From Acidobacteriota bacterium (lineage in GTDB: Bacteria; Acidobacteriota; Blastocatellia; Chloracidobacteriales; Chloracidobacteriaceae): a stretch of DNA of 64,000 nucleotides. How positions within the stretch are numbered: position 1 is the first letter of the stretch; every line of letters begins with the position of its first letter. The stretch spans positions 1-64,000 of the forward strand of contig JACQXX010000103.1 of NCBI GenBank assembly GCA_016208495.1. The letters run 5' to 3'. Of the stretch, positions 27,601-35,393 are shown piece after piece. Position numbers and translations under genes: made by a program. Under the pieces are notes generated by a model. The model saw nothing but the letters and a program-made list of their open reading frames with translations. It was not told the DNA's origin and did no database searches.

Positions 27601-27912
27601 CAGCATTTGAAGAAATCGTTGGAGGATCCCGCCGCCACTAGACGTTGATTTTGAAACCTCGGATTGGGCCTGTTCTAACGGAGTGCCAGTTTCAAGTGCC
27701 GTGATCAGGTCAATTACTTCGTTGTTGTTTGGAAAACGTCCAAGACGTCGTTTGGAAAAGATCAATTCATCATCGCGGTAGACTTCAAAAATCCCGCCTG
27801 AAAGTTTGACCAGGGTTGCCGTAACACCAAATTTTGCTTTAAGTTCTTCTGCCAACCTGACAGCTTTGGGATAGTACCCTCAAGACCCACAGTATTCGAC
27901 TTTGAGTTTCAT
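27586..27912 (-). CDS. SelW/Rdx-family selenoprotein (in-frame UGA read as Sec)
   Basis: Thioredoxin-like redox protein of the SelW/SelT/SelH (Rdx) family. Reading from the ATG at 27912 (GAGG about 10 bases upstream) gives MKLKVEYCGSU at the N-terminus, where the TGA at 27880-27882 occupies the second redox position of the CxxU motif. The reading frame then continues in full family register: LAEELKAKFGVTATLVKLSGG, then FEVYRDDELIFSKRRLGRFP. Total length is 108 residues including Sec11, with an unusual Gly/Ser-rich C-terminal extension. Gene callers that treat TGA as stop would lose the first 19 codons and the active site. The hairpin right after the UGA supports selenocysteine insertion. No sel genes lie in the window, so the machinery must be elsewhere. 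A broken Cys-type gene is the alternative, but everything else is intact. Confidence 0.85.
27841..27882 (-). promoter_or_regulatory. Candidate bacterial SECIS element
   Basis: Immediately downstream of the UGA, CTGTC (27863-27859) pairs with GGCAG (27853-27849) around an AGGTT loop. The loop guanines fall about 25 nt after the UGA. Position and the AGGU-type loop resemble the SelB-binding hairpin of the E. coli fdhF mRNA. A short lower stem AAG/CTT is possible. Seen by eye only. Confidence 0.6.
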
Positions 27913-28019
27913 GGAAAATTACCTCGAAATGTAAAATGGTTGTGAATGATTTTCCGGGAAAGTGATTGAAACCATTCCAACTATAGCACTTCTTTTGAAT
28001 GTGAGGAGTTGAAATTGCC

Positions 28020-28676
28020 GTGACCGCACCAATTAAGATTGTGACGGAAAGTCAATTATCCAATGCCGAGTTTCTGGAACGCTATGCCCGTGAAGGATGC
28101 ATCGGGTTAGCTGGCGGGCCATCGCTGGTTGATAAAGCCATTCGCCGGGCACAACGCCGACAACGCCCGGATCGAAGCTGGAGCGAGTGGGGGCATGCCT
28201 TCTTTTTTCAAGGCCGGCGACTGGATGGCCACCATTGGGTGATCGAATCAGACCTGGAATTCCATCGCCGAAACATCCGGCTTGGGGTTCAGGAAAATCG
28301 AATTACCAAATACCATGACGAAGAGTACTTTCAGTCACTGGCCATTCTGGATTTTCATTTGGAACCCGCCCAAATCAGTACCTTGATTTCAAGCGGGTTG
28401 GAACTGGTGGCAACCAATACCAAATATTCGCTGCGCGAAATCCTTGGTACCTACCTGGCCTTACATAACATCGGCGGGCGAGCCACCGCCAACCGCATGC
28501 AGAAAGAGCGCTCGCTCTTTTGCTCAGCTTTTGTCCGGCATTTGTTCTCGAAAGTCGGCATTGATATTGCCCCCCAGGTCCATGAAAAGCACACCACTCC
28601 GGAAGATATTGCTCAAACCACTATCCCCCATACTCTGTATCTTTTGCGTCGTGAGGTCGCAAGCCTGAAAGATTGA
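28020..28676 (+). CDS. YiiX-like permuted NlpC/P60 papain-fold protein
   Basis: A 218-residue protein with the circularly permuted NlpC/P60 arrangement: an early His region (SEWGHAFFFQGRRLDGHHW, followed by VIESD) and a late nucleophile region (SLFCSAFVRHLFSKVGIDI) carrying the probable catalytic Cys. Such proteins cleave amide or ester bonds in cell-wall peptides or lipids; the substrate here is unknown. No signal peptide is evident, which argues for a cytoplasmic location. The start is a GTG with GAGGAG upstream. It is followed by a TerB-like gene. The fold call rests on motif order and not on alignment. Confidence 0.65.
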   Translation: MTAPIKIVTESQLSNAEFLERYAREGCIGLAGGPSLVDKAIRRAQRRQRPDRSWSEWGHAFFFQGRRLDGHHWVIESDLEFHRRNIRLGVQENRITKYHDEEYFQSLAILDFHLEPAQISTLISSGLELVATNTKYSLREILGTYLALHNIGGRATANRMQKERSLFCSAFVRHLFSKVGIDIAPQVHEKHTTPEDIAQTTIPHTLYLLRREVASLKD

Positions 28677-28866
28677 ATTGGGTTGCTTGATTCATGGTTC
28701 AATTTTCGAGGCGGGTTGTGGTACTCTCTGCCGCAATTCAAATCACCAGCTTTTCCACTCGTTCAACCGTTTTATGGCGACTTGCCTGCCTGCCTGGGGT
28801 GAACCTTTTGGTTCCTTCAGTGTCCAGTGGAAGCTGTGTCAATCTTTCAATGCGTGAGGATTACCC

Positions 28867-29328
28867 ATGGAAGACACTTCTGCTCAGCTTGCCCATGAAC
28901 CCAAAAGCGAAGCCTTTAGCCGCGAGGAACGGATTTTATTTTGTCGGGCTGTCGCCAATATGATTACGGCGGATCATCAGGTTTCCGAAGAGGAGCGCGC
29001 TTACCTGTCCGGGTTAGTTCGTGAAACCGGTTTGTCGTTGCTCGATGAAGATGTGACCCTTTCGATTGAATCTGAACTCAGGTCGCCGACTCCCCTGGCT
29101 GATTTAGTGCAACCGATCAAAAGCCCGGAATTGCGCCGGACCCTGTATCGGGCCGTTGTCGAAGTCGCCCTCTGTGATCGCACGCTCGTGAAGGAAGAAG
29201 AGGATCATCTGGCCAAATTAGCCGAACTCTTTGAACTGGATCCTCAGGCCGCTCGGGAATTGATTCAGTGGACGCTTGACAGTTTGGAACTCGAAAAACG
29301 CGAATCGGACATTCTGGCCAGACTGTAA
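28867..29328 (+). CDS. TerB-like protein
   Basis: A 153-residue acidic, all-helical cytoplasmic protein of the tellurite-resistance TerB/DjlA-N type. Typical features are ILFCRAVANMITADHQVSEE, with the acidic D-x-x-V-x-x-x-E loop, and a mirrored second half VVEVALCDRTLVKEEEDHLA. TerB-like domains bind metal and act in stress or membrane-linked complexes; many occur alone, as here, and tellurite resistance is not implied. A strong terminator follows. Confidence 0.8.
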   Translation: MEDTSAQLAHEPKSEAFSREERILFCRAVANMITADHQVSEEERAYLSGLVRETGLSLLDEDVTLSIESELRSPTPLADLVQPIKSPELRRTLYRAVVEVALCDRTLVKEEEDHLAKLAELFELDPQAARELIQWTLDSLELEKRESDILARL

Positions 29329-29352
29329 CCGGTGCCGGAAAATCAATTTGAA

Positions 29353-29402
29353 GAAAAAGCGAAAGAGCATCCGGGATGATACCCTGGATGCTCTTTTGCT
29401 TT
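29353..29402 (+). terminator. Rho-independent terminator
   Basis: AAAGCGAAAGAGCATCC pairs with GGATGCTCTTTTGCTTT, and an inner GGG/CCC pair surrounds a short ATGATA loop. The U-rich descending arm completes a classical terminator 25 bases after the TerB-like gene. Confidence 0.8.
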
Positions 29403-29463
29403 GTTCTTTGGTCGTTTGAAGGAGGAATTAGGGACCCAGAAGAAAATAAAGTCCCAATGATCC

Positions 29464-29600
29464 AGGGTTCAGGGTTCAGGGTTCAGGATTTGAGGCGATG
29501 AAGCAACGGGTTCCGCTCAAGATGAGTACCAGGAAACCGGCGGTTACGGCTCAAGTTGGATTAGCCTACCCTGAACCCTGAACCCTGAACCCTGAACCCT
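29464..29600. repeat. Paired AGGGTTC / GAACCCT heptamer arrays
   Basis: A run of AGGGTTC units (29464-29487) faces a run of CCCTGAA units (29568-29600) about 80 bases away. The unit is seven bases long and the arrays are in inverted orientation, so the spacer can fold back on itself. Shorter runs of the same heptamer lie at 1-20, within 24780-24807 and at 46735-46768. Confidence 0.8.
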
Positions 29601-29628
29601 GGTGGTATGATATTTCCATCCGACTCCC

Positions 29629-29958
29629 TTAGACGGTGAAGGAACTGCCGCAGCCGCAGCTTCCAGCCGCGTTGGGGTTGCGGAACGTAAATCCAGAACC
29701 CATGACACTTGTCACATAATCAATTTCCACACCTTCCAAATATTGTTCGCTAAATGGATCGATGAAAACTCGTAATCCATTGGAATCAAAAATGTTATCG
29801 CCATCGCGTGGGGCTTCTTCAACATCCAGAGCGTATTGGAAGCCTGAGCAGCCTCCGGGCATTACGCGTACACGCAAACCCCCCTCTGTGCCAAGGCCCT
29901 CATCCGCAATAAATTTTTTCACTTCAGTGATTGCTTTAGGAGTCAGCGTCAGTTGCAT
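29629..29958 (-). CDS. erpA: A-type iron-sulfur carrier (ErpA/IscA/HesB family)
   Basis: Delivers Fe-S clusters to apo-proteins. The 109-residue protein has the three conserved cysteines: GGCSGFQYAL near residue 36 and the C-terminal GSCGCGSSF. The middle VFIDPFSEQYLEGVEIDYV matches the HesB/ErpA pattern. ErpA is favoured over IscA by the MGSGFTFRNPNA segment, but the two are hard to separate by eye. No isc or suf genes are nearby. Confidence 0.9.
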   Translation of the reverse strand: MQLTLTPKAITEVKKFIADEGLGTEGGLRVRVMPGGCSGFQYALDVEEAPRDGDNIFDSNGLRVFIDPFSEQYLEGVEIDYVTSVMGSGFTFRNPNAAGSCGCGSSFTV

Positions 29959-30058
29959 TGCTATCTTTTTCTCACTTTCTGGAATTAGTTAAGGTTTATG
30001 TTGAAAATAGTTCTACCTTTGACCGTTGAGCTTGTCAACTCGTGCTTGGAGACAAGAA

Positions 30059-30179
30059 GGCGAATGAAGAATTGAGAATGAAGAATTGAAAAAAGCGAGT
30101 TTAGCCGCTTTATTTCTACACTCTACATTCTCAATTCTTTATTCACTTGTCTTCAGCCCCAAGCCCTCGGCCCCAACTC
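30059..30179. repeat. AATGAAGAATTGAG / CTCAATTCTT inverted spacer
   Basis: GAATGAAGAATTGAGAATG words on the left (30062-30090) face TACATTCTCAATTCTTTATTC on the right, with TCTTCAGCCCCAAGCCCTC words at the edge. It lies between pepP and erpA, both on the minus strand, and may fold into a hairpin. Confidence 0.65.
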
Positions 30180-31574
30180 TCATCGGGCCATCAAGGCTTC
30201 AATTTCATCAATCAACTTCGGGACACCAGCCGTCAGGATTTCATTGCCCGTTTCAGTGACCACCACATCATCTTCGATGCGGATACCAATTCCCAGGTAT
30301 TCGGCAGGCACTCCTTCCAATGAAGTTTGGAAGTAGAGTCCTGGTTCGACCGTGACGACCATTCCCGGCTCAAAGATGCGCGAGACATAGTCGTCTTCCT
30401 GTTCGACCACATAGCTCGACGCATCATGCACATCGCTTCCAAGCCAGTGCCCGGCGCGGTGCATATAGAACTTCATATAGGATTTGTCTTCCAGGTTTTT
30501 CTCAACTGTCCCTTCCAGCAAACCAAGCTTGAGGAGTTCTTCAACCAGTACTTCGGTGGCTTTGTTATGGTAGTCAATAAAACGGTTTCCCGGTTTGACC
30601 ATGTCAATTGAAGCCAGTTGGGATTTCAGAACGGCTTCATAGATTTTGCGCTGCGGGTCGATAAATTTCCCGTTGACCGGGAATGTCCGGGTGATGTCCG
30701 AAGCGTAATAGCCATATTCACAACCCGCATCAATCAACAGCAGATCGCCGTCTTCCATCAGCCGATCATTGGTGTTGTAGTGCAAAATCGTGGCATTAGC
30801 GCCCGATCCAATGATGCTTGTATAGGCCGGACCCAGCGCGCCACGCCGCCGAAAGACATATTCAATCACGGCTTCGATTTCAAATTCATATTTGCCTGGG
30901 GCCGTTGCCAGCATGGCTTCACAGTGAGCTTCGGCGGCAATTTCACCAGCAATTCGCATCCGATTCAGTTCCGATGGATCTTTCCGGAGGCGCATTTCGC
31001 CAAGCAGGCATCCCGTGTCGCGAATCGTATCCGGTGCATGCCCACTTCGATGTGATCGCCACCGGGCAGCTTTCATGGCGTTGAAAATATGCTGGTTGAA
31101 GACTTCATCGCGGCTAAACCGGTAGTACAGGGTCTGGCCATTGTTGAGGTATTCGGCAATTTTGGATGAAAACTCACTGATGGGAAAAGCGACATCCGCC
31201 CCATATCGGTTCACTGCGCCTTCAAGCCCGGCCCGGAAGCCATCCCATGTTTCGCGTTCGGGGTCGCGAGGTCTGACAAACATCACGAATTTGTGTTCCG
31301 GATGATCATTGGTCAACACCAGGACGGTTTCAGGTTCATCAAATCCGGTCAGGTAATACACATCGCTGTCTGGGCGATAGCGATAATTCAAATCGTGGGT
31401 TCGGTGGGCTTCAGGTGGGCTAAAAAGCACCAGCGTATTTCGGCCTAATCGTTCCAAAACCTGCGCCCGGCGGGCTTTGTACAGATCGGCATCAAACGCA
31501 ACCGGAGCGTGAACTCCGCCTTTGGTGCGTTGTTTGGGTGAAGAGACACTTGCGCTGGATGGTTGTGGCGTCAT
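30180..31574 (-). CDS. pepP: Xaa-Pro aminopeptidase (aminopeptidase P)
   Basis: Dimetal peptidase that removes N-terminal residues preceding proline. The 464-residue protein has the creatinase-type N-terminal domain (LNYRYRPDSDVYYLTGFDEP) and the M24 catalytic domain. Metal ligands are visible in LLIDAGCEYGYYASDITRTF (two Asp), HRAGHWLGSDVHD (His), VVTVEPGLYF (Glu) and IRIEDDVVVT (Glu). The first 20 residues are Ser/Pro/Gln-rich and probably disordered; a shorter start is conceivable. Monocistronic in appearance. Confidence 0.92.
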   Translation of the reverse strand: MTPQPSSASVSSPKQRTKGGVHAPVAFDADLYKARRAQVLERLGRNTLVLFSPPEAHRTHDLNYRYRPDSDVYYLTGFDEPETVLVLTNDHPEHKFVMFVRPRDPERETWDGFRAGLEGAVNRYGADVAFPISEFSSKIAEYLNNGQTLYYRFSRDEVFNQHIFNAMKAARWRSHRSGHAPDTIRDTGCLLGEMRLRKDPSELNRMRIAGEIAAEAHCEAMLATAPGKYEFEIEAVIEYVFRRRGALGPAYTSIIGSGANATILHYNTNDRLMEDGDLLLIDAGCEYGYYASDITRTFPVNGKFIDPQRKIYEAVLKSQLASIDMVKPGNRFIDYHNKATEVLVEELLKLGLLEGTVEKNLEDKSYMKFYMHRAGHWLGSDVHDASSYVVEQEDDYVSRIFEPGMVVTVEPGLYFQTSLEGVPAEYLGIGIRIEDDVVVTETGNEILTAGVPKLIDEIEALMAR

Positions 31575-31852
31575 GCAATACCTCGCGTGATCTGGATTGA
31601 TAAGAAGATGAAAAATTCACACGCACTATATCACTGGCGTCAGGAAAACGGCTACCTTGGAAAAGTTCCTGGTTGGAAAGGTCTTTGGAAAAGGAATTGC
31701 TTTTGCTGATAGCATTGTAATTGGGCGAAGGGCTGAGGGCTGGGGGCTTGGGGTTGAGATTCAAGCATTTCAGTGCAAAATCAAAATACACGGACCCAAA
31801 ACCAAAACCCAGGAGTCAAATACTCATTTCAAAAGAGAAAGCGGAAATCCAT

Positions 31853-32785
31853 ATGGTACAACTTGTTACAGGTGGAGCGGGTTTTATTGGGAGTCATATT
31901 GTCGAGGCATTGCTGGGGCGTGGGTATCAGGTGCGGGTGGTGGATTCGCTTGTCACCGGGCACAAGGAAAATCTGGCCGGATTTCTGAAAGATATTGAGT
32001 TTATCGAAGGCGATTTAGCTGATCCGGAAGTTGCCGCCCGTGCTGTTCAGGGGGTGGAATGTGTGTTTCACGAAGCAGCAATCCCCAGTGTTCCGCGCTC
32101 GGTGCGCAACCCGCTCCAGACCCAGCGGTCAGGTGAAATTTCGACGTTGAACCTGCTTGACGCTGCGGTGCGAGTTGGTGTGCGAAGGGTGATTTTTGCG
32201 GCTTCCTCCAGTGCCTATGGCAACACCGAAGTGTTACCCAAAGTCGAAACCATGCCGCCGCGTCCGTTGAGCCCGTATGCCGCCAGTAAAATTGCCGGAG
32301 AAGGCTACATGTCGGCTTTTGCGGCATGTCATGATCTCGACACGGTTTCGCTCCGCTATTTTAATGTCTTTGGACCGCGACAAGATCCAACCAGCCAGTA
32401 TTCGGGTGTGATTGCCAAATTCACCGACATCATGCCACGTGGCATCCGTCCAGTGATTTTTGGAGACGGCGAACAATCCCGTGATTTCTGCTTCGTCAAA
32501 AATGTCGTCCACGCCAATTCGCTCGCAATGGATTGCCCCGAACGGTTAGGTGGAGAAGTCATCAACATCGGCTGTGGTGGCCGCATTACCTTAAATGAAC
32601 TGGTTGTCATCCTGAACCGGATTTTTGGAACCGATCACACGCCGATTTATGAATCAACCCGGGCGGGTGACGTCCGCCATTCGCTGGCATCAATTGCCAA
32701 AGCCAAAGCGCTGATTGGATATGAGCCGCTGATTCAGGTTGAGGAAGGGCTGAGGCGGACAATTGAGTATCAGATACCTCAGTGA
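31853..32785 (+). CDS. NAD-dependent sugar-nucleotide epimerase/dehydratase
   Basis: Extended short-chain dehydrogenase of the UDP-glucose 4-epimerase group; substrate unknown. The start at 31853 gives 310 residues beginning MVQLVTGGAGFIGSHIVE, the NAD-binding GxxGxxG. Also seen are EGDLADPE, FHEAAIPSVPRSV, the catalytic SSSAYG and YAASK (Tyr-x-x-x-Lys), and RYFNVFGPRQDPTSQYSGVI. The last is common in UDP-GlcNAc/GalNAc 4-epimerases such as WbpP relatives. The frame is open further upstream to 31721, but that part derives from repeat sequence and is unlikely to be translated. It may take part in glycan synthesis. Confidence 0.85.
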   Translation: MVQLVTGGAGFIGSHIVEALLGRGYQVRVVDSLVTGHKENLAGFLKDIEFIEGDLADPEVAARAVQGVECVFHEAAIPSVPRSVRNPLQTQRSGEISTLNLLDAAVRVGVRRVIFAASSSAYGNTEVLPKVETMPPRPLSPYAASKIAGEGYMSAFAACHDLDTVSLRYFNVFGPRQDPTSQYSGVIAKFTDIMPRGIRPVIFGDGEQSRDFCFVKNVVHANSLAMDCPERLGGEVINIGCGGRITLNELVVILNRIFGTDHTPIYESTRAGDVRHSLASIAKAKALIGYEPLIQVEEGLRRTIEYQIPQ

Positions 32786-33076
32786 AAATGGTGTAAAATC
32801 TGAGGGGAAATATAACCAACCAGCGAATAAGTGGTTTTCTGTCCGAAAAAGTGATTATACTTTCTGTATCTGATTGATTCTTAAAAATTTCTTCAAGCAA
32901 TGATGATAGGGATTGACAGTTAAAAATAAATTGTCAATGATTGGGTTTATCCAGATCCCATCTGGATTCTTCTTGCTTTCATTTTCAAAATCAAAACCAA
33001 ACTTGTTGAGGTGCACGAAACGATTGTTGTGTGCCTACGTGTCATTCTCACACCTCAGAAGTAAGGATCAGAGGAT

Positions 33077-34138
33077 ATGGTGGATGAGTCAGTCCTGCTT
33101 GAAACTTTGAATCAGCTTACTGAAGTTCAACTGCATGGGATCATTGTGTCAGTTGGCATGCCCCAATCTGAACAGCGCGGTTCTTCTGCTCAGAAGGGAG
33201 AAAGAGTGATTGCCTTATTGAATTGGGCGAAAAGTCCGAATGGGTGTGGATTGGGGAAAATTGAAGCTGAACTGAAAAAGCTTGTCTCCTCACCAAAAGA
33301 AACCTCACCCCGAGTTCCCCCTGAACCACGCCGTCACTTTTTGTTGATTGAAATTCCTCCCCCTATGTCTCCACGGAGAAAATATCCAGATCAAATAGAG
33401 TTTTGGTTCTTTCACGATGATGAGCCTGGATTGAGCGATATAAGGCCCTGTGAACCTTCACTGAAAGGTGTTCAAGCTGCGGTAATTGGACTTTTGAATC
33501 AACTTTTAGCTGGGGATTTGAAAACAAAGGTAAATGTTCAAAATTTATTTCTGGAGTTTCTCATTCCTATTCAATACTTCTCCTGGGGAATTGATCAATG
33601 GTCGTATCGAGAGGCTGAATTGGGAGCTTATCATTCCGTCGTTCTCCGCTGGCGTGATAGAACAACGGCCAAACAGAACCCCGAAGGTTGTCAGGTTTGG
33701 AGCACGGTTGCGAACAAAATTAAAACTTGCCCTGAGTTGTGCCAAACTCCAACTGTGTTTTGGCTTCCAGATGAACACTTTTCGTCACCAAAAAAACTGG
33801 TTGTCCACCTCGTTCAAAAACTTTATGGAGCATGCGTCGGGTTTTCGGTAGTTCCAGATCTGACAAAAGAGTCAGTTGAAGGGAAGCTGCTTCTCACCTG
33901 TCTTCAAAATGGCGTTCCGTTTGCCCTTTGGTCACGGGAACAAAAAGATTGGGTTGTTTTCAGAGAGCATCTTGGAGAACTTGTGAAAGGCGGTACATTG
34001 GAGGAACTTCCGCTCCGAATCCGTGAGTTGCGTGAAAATGCGATGGACAATCCAACTCATCATGGATCCGCATTGACATTCTTATGGGACGATCCACGAC
34101 GAAATCCCATGGCCCATAAATTTATCCCGTTCAGGTAA
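33077..34138 (+). CDS. EAD-VMAP-C adaptor of a vWA-MoxR-VMAP conflict system
   Basis: A 353-residue protein with two parts. Residues 1-72 look like an effector-associated (EAD, death-like adaptor) domain: TEVQLHGIIVSVGMPQSEQ, then ERVIALLNWAKSPNGCGLGK. Residues about 85-340 match the VMAP-C domain pattern: LFLEFLIPIQYFSWGIDQW followed by YHSVVLRWRDR and a W-containing segment, the first third ending in the conserved basic/aromatic core. In the predicted ternary systems, VMAP links an EAD-tagged effector to the MoxR ATPase and vWA protein. The next gene starts 12 bases after its stop, so they form an operon. Domain calls are from memory of the families and need a profile search. Confidence 0.75.
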   Translation: MVDESVLLETLNQLTEVQLHGIIVSVGMPQSEQRGSSAQKGERVIALLNWAKSPNGCGLGKIEAELKKLVSSPKETSPRVPPEPRRHFLLIEIPPPMSPRRKYPDQIEFWFFHDDEPGLSDIRPCEPSLKGVQAAVIGLLNQLLAGDLKTKVNVQNLFLEFLIPIQYFSWGIDQWSYREAELGAYHSVVLRWRDRTTAKQNPEGCQVWSTVANKIKTCPELCQTPTVFWLPDEHFSSPKKLVVHLVQKLYGACVGFSVVPDLTKESVEGKLLLTCLQNGVPFALWSREQKDWVVFREHLGELVKGGTLEELPLRIRELRENAMDNPTHHGSALTFLWDDPRRNPMAHKFIPFR

Positions 34139-34149
34139 GGAAGCGCATT

Positions 34150-35136
34150 ATGCAACACGACTGGAAGATATTTACCGGCAGTGGTCACCCTACGGACGCC
34201 ATCAATCGCCTCCCGGAGCCGCCACCGTGGCGACAGTTCAAAGGCAAAGTCGTCAAAGAGCGAAACTTCCCAAAAACAGAAAAATCAGTTTCATCTGAAC
34301 TGATTGAGCGAGGCAAAACATTTCTGGCAAACGATCAGATAGTTGAAATGGTCAATGCGGCGTTGTATCTGCGCCGACCCTTGCTGGTGACCGGGAAGCC
34401 CGGTACTGGAAAATCTTCGCTCATTTATCGGGTCGCCTACGAACTGATGCTGGGCGAAGTGCTTGAATGGCCGATTACATCAAGAACAACGCTCCAACAG
34501 GGGCTGTATCAGTACGATGCCATTGGACGGCTCCAGGAGTCGCAACTCAAAGGGCAAACACCTGACATTGGTAAGTACCTCAAACTTGGGGCGCTTGGGA
34601 CGGCACTCCTTCCAACCGCTCGTCCCCGCGCTTTGCTGATTGACGAAATTGACAAAGCTGACCTGGATCTTCCGAATGACCTGCTGAACATTTTTGAAAA
34701 GGGTGAATTTCGGATTCCTGAACTTGAACGACTTGACCAGCAAACTGTCGAAATCAGAGACCAGACTGGTGAACTCTTCCCCATTACAAACGGGTACATC
34801 CGATGTTCTCAATTTCCATTTGTCGTTATGACCAGCAATGGAGAGCGCGATTTCCCGGCGCCGCTTTTGCGTCGGTGTCTGCAATTGACTCTCGGAGAAC
34901 CGGATTTAAACCAGTTGGAACTCATTGTTGAAGCGCATCTCGGTGCGAACATTGCCCGTGAATCAAGGGTTCATATTCAAACCTTCTTAAATCAACGGGA
35001 TACCGAAGCTCTGGCAACGGATCAACTTTTAAATGCCTTGTTTCTGGTCATTGGAAGATCCGGGATTCAGGAAGCGGACCGACCACGATTGATCAAAGAG
35101 TTGTTTCAATCACTGACAACTATGGAAACACCATGA
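34150..35136 (+). CDS. MoxR-type AAA+ ATPase of the ternary system
   Basis: A 328-residue AAA+ protein. Walker A is VTGKPGTGKSSLI near residue 82, Walker B LLIDEIDKADLDLPNDLL, sensor 1 VVMTSNGERDFPAPLLRRC, which also supplies the arginine finger. A tryptophan-rich N-terminal stretch (EPPPWRQFKGK) is typical of the MoxR branch found in vWA-MoxR-VMAP cassettes. MoxR ATPases act as chaperone-like switches on vWA proteins. AAGGAAG precedes the ATG. The stop codon lies at the edge of a palindromic element that separates it from the vWA gene. Confidence 0.88.
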   Translation: MQHDWKIFTGSGHPTDAINRLPEPPPWRQFKGKVVKERNFPKTEKSVSSELIERGKTFLANDQIVEMVNAALYLRRPLLVTGKPGTGKSSLIYRVAYELMLGEVLEWPITSRTTLQQGLYQYDAIGRLQESQLKGQTPDIGKYLKLGALGTALLPTARPRALLIDEIDKADLDLPNDLLNIFEKGEFRIPELERLDQQTVEIRDQTGELFPITNGYIRCSQFPFVVMTSNGERDFPAPLLRRCLQLTLGEPDLNQLELIVEAHLGANIARESRVHIQTFLNQRDTEALATDQLLNALFLVIGRSGIQEADRPRLIKELFQSLTTMETP

Positions 35137-35393
35137 ATGCCAGTTAAGGGTTTGAAGCAGTTTTGGCTCTCAACCTACGAAGTAGGTGATGGCTTGTAGC
35201 CCAGGGCGAGTCTTCGAGCCCTGGGAACCTGATTTTTCCTCATTTTTCCCTGCCCGACCAGCCGCCGTCATAGGCGGCGGCTGGTCGGGCAGGGGTGGGA
35301 GACAACGTTTTCCCAGGGTTGCACCCTGGGCTACATGCCTTCCGCCCAGTTCCTGGGCTCAAAACCACTTTTTTTCAACCCGTAATTCGCATC
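35136..35393. repeat. MITE-like palindromic element inside the conflict operon
   Basis: The core is a perfect 20-bp stem (35248-35267 with 35275-35294, GCCCGACCAGCCGCCG inside) around a 7-base loop. Outside this, GTAGCCCAGGG (35196-35206) faces CCCTGGGCTAC (35324-35334). The left end AATGCCAGTTAAGGGTT is mirrored imperfectly at the right (TTCAACCCGTAATTCGCAT). A sister copy lies at 61321-61598. The element fills the whole gap between the MoxR stop and the likely vWA start. Confidence 0.85.

Noticed and set aside
29464-29600. Regular repeats that could be read as a CRISPR array
   Set aside because: The units are contiguous heptamers without unique spacers of fixed length, and no cas gene is present.
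29568-29605. Telomere-like CCCTGAA runs
   Set aside because: Short internal arrays paired in inverted orientation on a bacterial-type chromosome; nothing marks a replicon end.
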